Positions 62,875-64,000 of a DNA stretch of 64,000 nucleotides are shown piece after piece. The notes under the pieces are model-generated. The model searched no databases. It saw only the letters and a list, made by a program, of their open reading frames with translations, and had not been told where the DNA came from. Numbering within the stretch: position 1 is the first letter of the stretch; each line of letters opens with the position of its first letter. This DNA comes from Pseudomonas sp. IPO3778 (GTDB taxonomy: Bacteria > Pseudomonadota > Gammaproteobacteria > Pseudomonadales > Pseudomonadaceae). The DNA is taken from NCBI RefSeq assembly GCF_013386825.1, contig NZ_JACARC010000021.1:77504-141503 (forward strand), written 5' to 3'. The position numbers and the translations under genes are program-made.

Positions 62875-63753
62875 TTAAACCAGGACGCCGGACTGGCGCA
62901 GGGCCTGTCGCAGCGGTTCGTGACAGGCTTCGCTGAGCCAGGTGAGCGGCAGACGGATACCGTCCGGCATCAGGCCCATCTCATGCAGCGCCCATTTCAC
63001 GGGGATAGGGTTGGATTCGATAAACAGGGTTTTGTTGAGCGGTGCCAGTTGTTCGTGGATCGCCCGGGCCTTGACCGCATCACCGGCGATGGCCGCGGCG
63101 CACAGCTCGCTCATGGCGCGAGGCGCGACGTTGGCGGTCACCGAGATATTGCCTTTGCCACCCAGCAGGATCAGCTCGACGGCCGTGGCGTCGTCACCGG
63201 AATACACCAGGAAGTCGCTGCTGACGCCGGCCAGGATGTCCTTGGCGCGCTGCAGGTCACCGGTGGCTTCCTTGATGCCGATGATGTTCGGCACGGTGGA
63301 CAGGCGAATCACGGTCTCGGCCTTCATGTCGCAGGCGGTGCGACCGGGCACGTTGTAGAGGATCTGCGGGATGTCGACGGCTTCGGCGATGGCGCGGAAG
63401 TGCAGGTACAAGCCTTCCTGGGTCGGCTTGTTGTAGTACGGCGTCACCAGCAGGCAGGCATCGGCGCCGGCTTGCTTGGCGTTTTTGGTCAGTTCGATCG
63501 CTTCGCGGGTCGAATTGGCGCCCGTGCCGGCGATGACAGCGATACGCCCTGCAACGCGCTTGACCACGAACTCGATCACTTCGATGTGTTCTTCCACATC
63601 AAGCGTGGCCGATTCACCCGTGGTGCCGACCGCCACAATGGCGTTGGTGCCCTCTTGCAGGTGGAAGTCCACCAGTTTGCCCAGGCTGTCCCAGTCGAGA
63701 TTACCTTGTGCATCCATGGGTGTGACCAGTGCCACCATACTGCCCGCAATCAT
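62875..63753 (-). CDS. dapA: 4-hydroxy-tetrahydrodipicolinate synthase
   Basis: 292 residues, family length. MIAGSMVALVTPMDAQGN start, substrate motif VGTTGESATLD, catalytic Tyr in VTPYYNKPTQEGLY, Schiff-base Lys in IIGIKEATGD, and YSGDDAT. It condenses pyruvate with aspartate semialdehyde in lysine and peptidoglycan synthesis. ATG at 63753 has AGGAG seven bases upstream. First gene of the cluster; a promoter is seen at 63786-63814. Confidence 0.96.
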   Translation of the reverse strand: MIAGSMVALVTPMDAQGNLDWDSLGKLVDFHLQEGTNAIVAVGTTGESATLDVEEHIEVIEFVVKRVAGRIAVIAGTGANSTREAIELTKNAKQAGADACLLVTPYYNKPTQEGLYLHFRAIAEAVDIPQILYNVPGRTACDMKAETVIRLSTVPNIIGIKEATGDLQRAKDILAGVSSDFLVYSGDDATAVELILLGGKGNISVTANVAPRAMSELCAAAIAGDAVKARAIHEQLAPLNKTLFIESNPIPVKWALHEMGLMPDGIRLPLTWLSEACHEPLRQALRQSGVLV

Positions 63754-63785
63754 GCAACCGCTCCTGCCGGAAAAAGAGAGCGGTA

Positions 63786-63814
63786 ATGGTACTGGCGCCA
63801 AGATGCTTGTACAA
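63786..63814 (-). promoter_or_regulatory. Putative sigma-70 promoter of the dapA operon
   Basis: On the minus strand TTGTAC (63814-63809) and TACCAT (63791-63786) are 17 bases apart, about 33 bases before the dapA start codon. The -35 lies inside the ten-base palindrome CTTGTACAAG (63807-63816), which might also bind a regulator. No gene is visible between here and the window end. Confidence 0.5.
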
Positions 63815-64000
63815 GCGAAGTACCGTCTGAGGATGCGTTCTGGATCAACTTAGTTCGCAGCAACGCCATCATTGGGCCAAAGCGGGGTTTGATGAAGCTG
63901 ATTACGTAATGAAAACGCCACCTCCTAGCCCTTGGCGATGGTTTTCGCTACCCTTCATCCTTTGATTGATACCGCTTTCATCGTATCGACCGCTCATCGC

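Overview
The window looks like chromosomal DNA from a member of the Pseudomonas fluorescens group. Evidence: high-GC coding with GC-rich third positions, a dense set of recognisable Pseudomonas genes (rnd-ycgL, cynR/cynTS, pobA/pobR, dapA-bamC-purC, a CCA-encoding tRNA-Ser), and three families of inverted-pair REP elements (REPINs) typical of this group. The species cannot be fixed by reading alone.

Layout. 1-11.6 kb is mostly housekeeping: the tail of an oligopeptidase B, a cyclic-nucleotide-binding protein, a methyltransferase, a rarD-type transporter gene broken by one in-frame TGA, yajD, a SPOUT RNA methyltransferase, a zincin-like secreted protein without its zinc motif, a YcgN-type protein, a nitroreductase, a hydroxyacid dehydrogenase, and ycgL-rnd. 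11.7-17.3 kb holds a polyamine-type glutamine synthetase, a PheC-like periplasmic protein, the cyanate module (cynR divergent from cynT-cynS) and a double-Cache secreted protein.

17.6-22.7 kb is the accessory island and the most interesting region. One toxin with a glycine-zipper N-terminus and an Ntox15-type (Tde1-like) nuclease end is followed by four tandem copies of its presumed immunity gene (GAD-like + DUF1851, Tdi1-like). The copies are separated by near-identical spacers with fragments of an IS66-type transposase. A 58-codon fossil of a second toxin tail lies directly before copy 4, and copies 2 and 3 are preceded by a four-codon trace of the same tail. This reads as a record of repeated toxin-tip turnover. 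No type VI secretion structural genes are in the window.

22.7-49.2 kb is a series of transport and catabolic modules with their regulators: a DHA2 efflux pump; pobA/pobR (4-hydroxybenzoate); LysR / metallo-hydrolase / NAD(P)-binding protein; LysR / 2-ketoarginine-type decarboxylase / aldehyde dehydrogenase; a CynX/NimT-type transporter; LtrA; a GntR-controlled set (SDR, BKACE, SMP-30 lactonase, two MFS transporters) with no pathway I can name; and a tricarboxylate-type MFS symporter with a ModA-like periplasmic protein that may be aconitate isomerase, plus a LysR gene.

49.3-60 kb carries a zeta-toxin-like kinase with an altered Walker A motif and a small downstream gene, a beta-propeller protein, a chemoreceptor, an SDR/AraC pair, a possible deaminase-fold protein, an ECF sigma/anti-sigma operon with cytochrome b561 and a TPR protein, and a higBA toxin-antitoxin pair. 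60-64 kb is core again: tRNA-Ser(CGA) and the dapA-bamC-MBL-purC operon.
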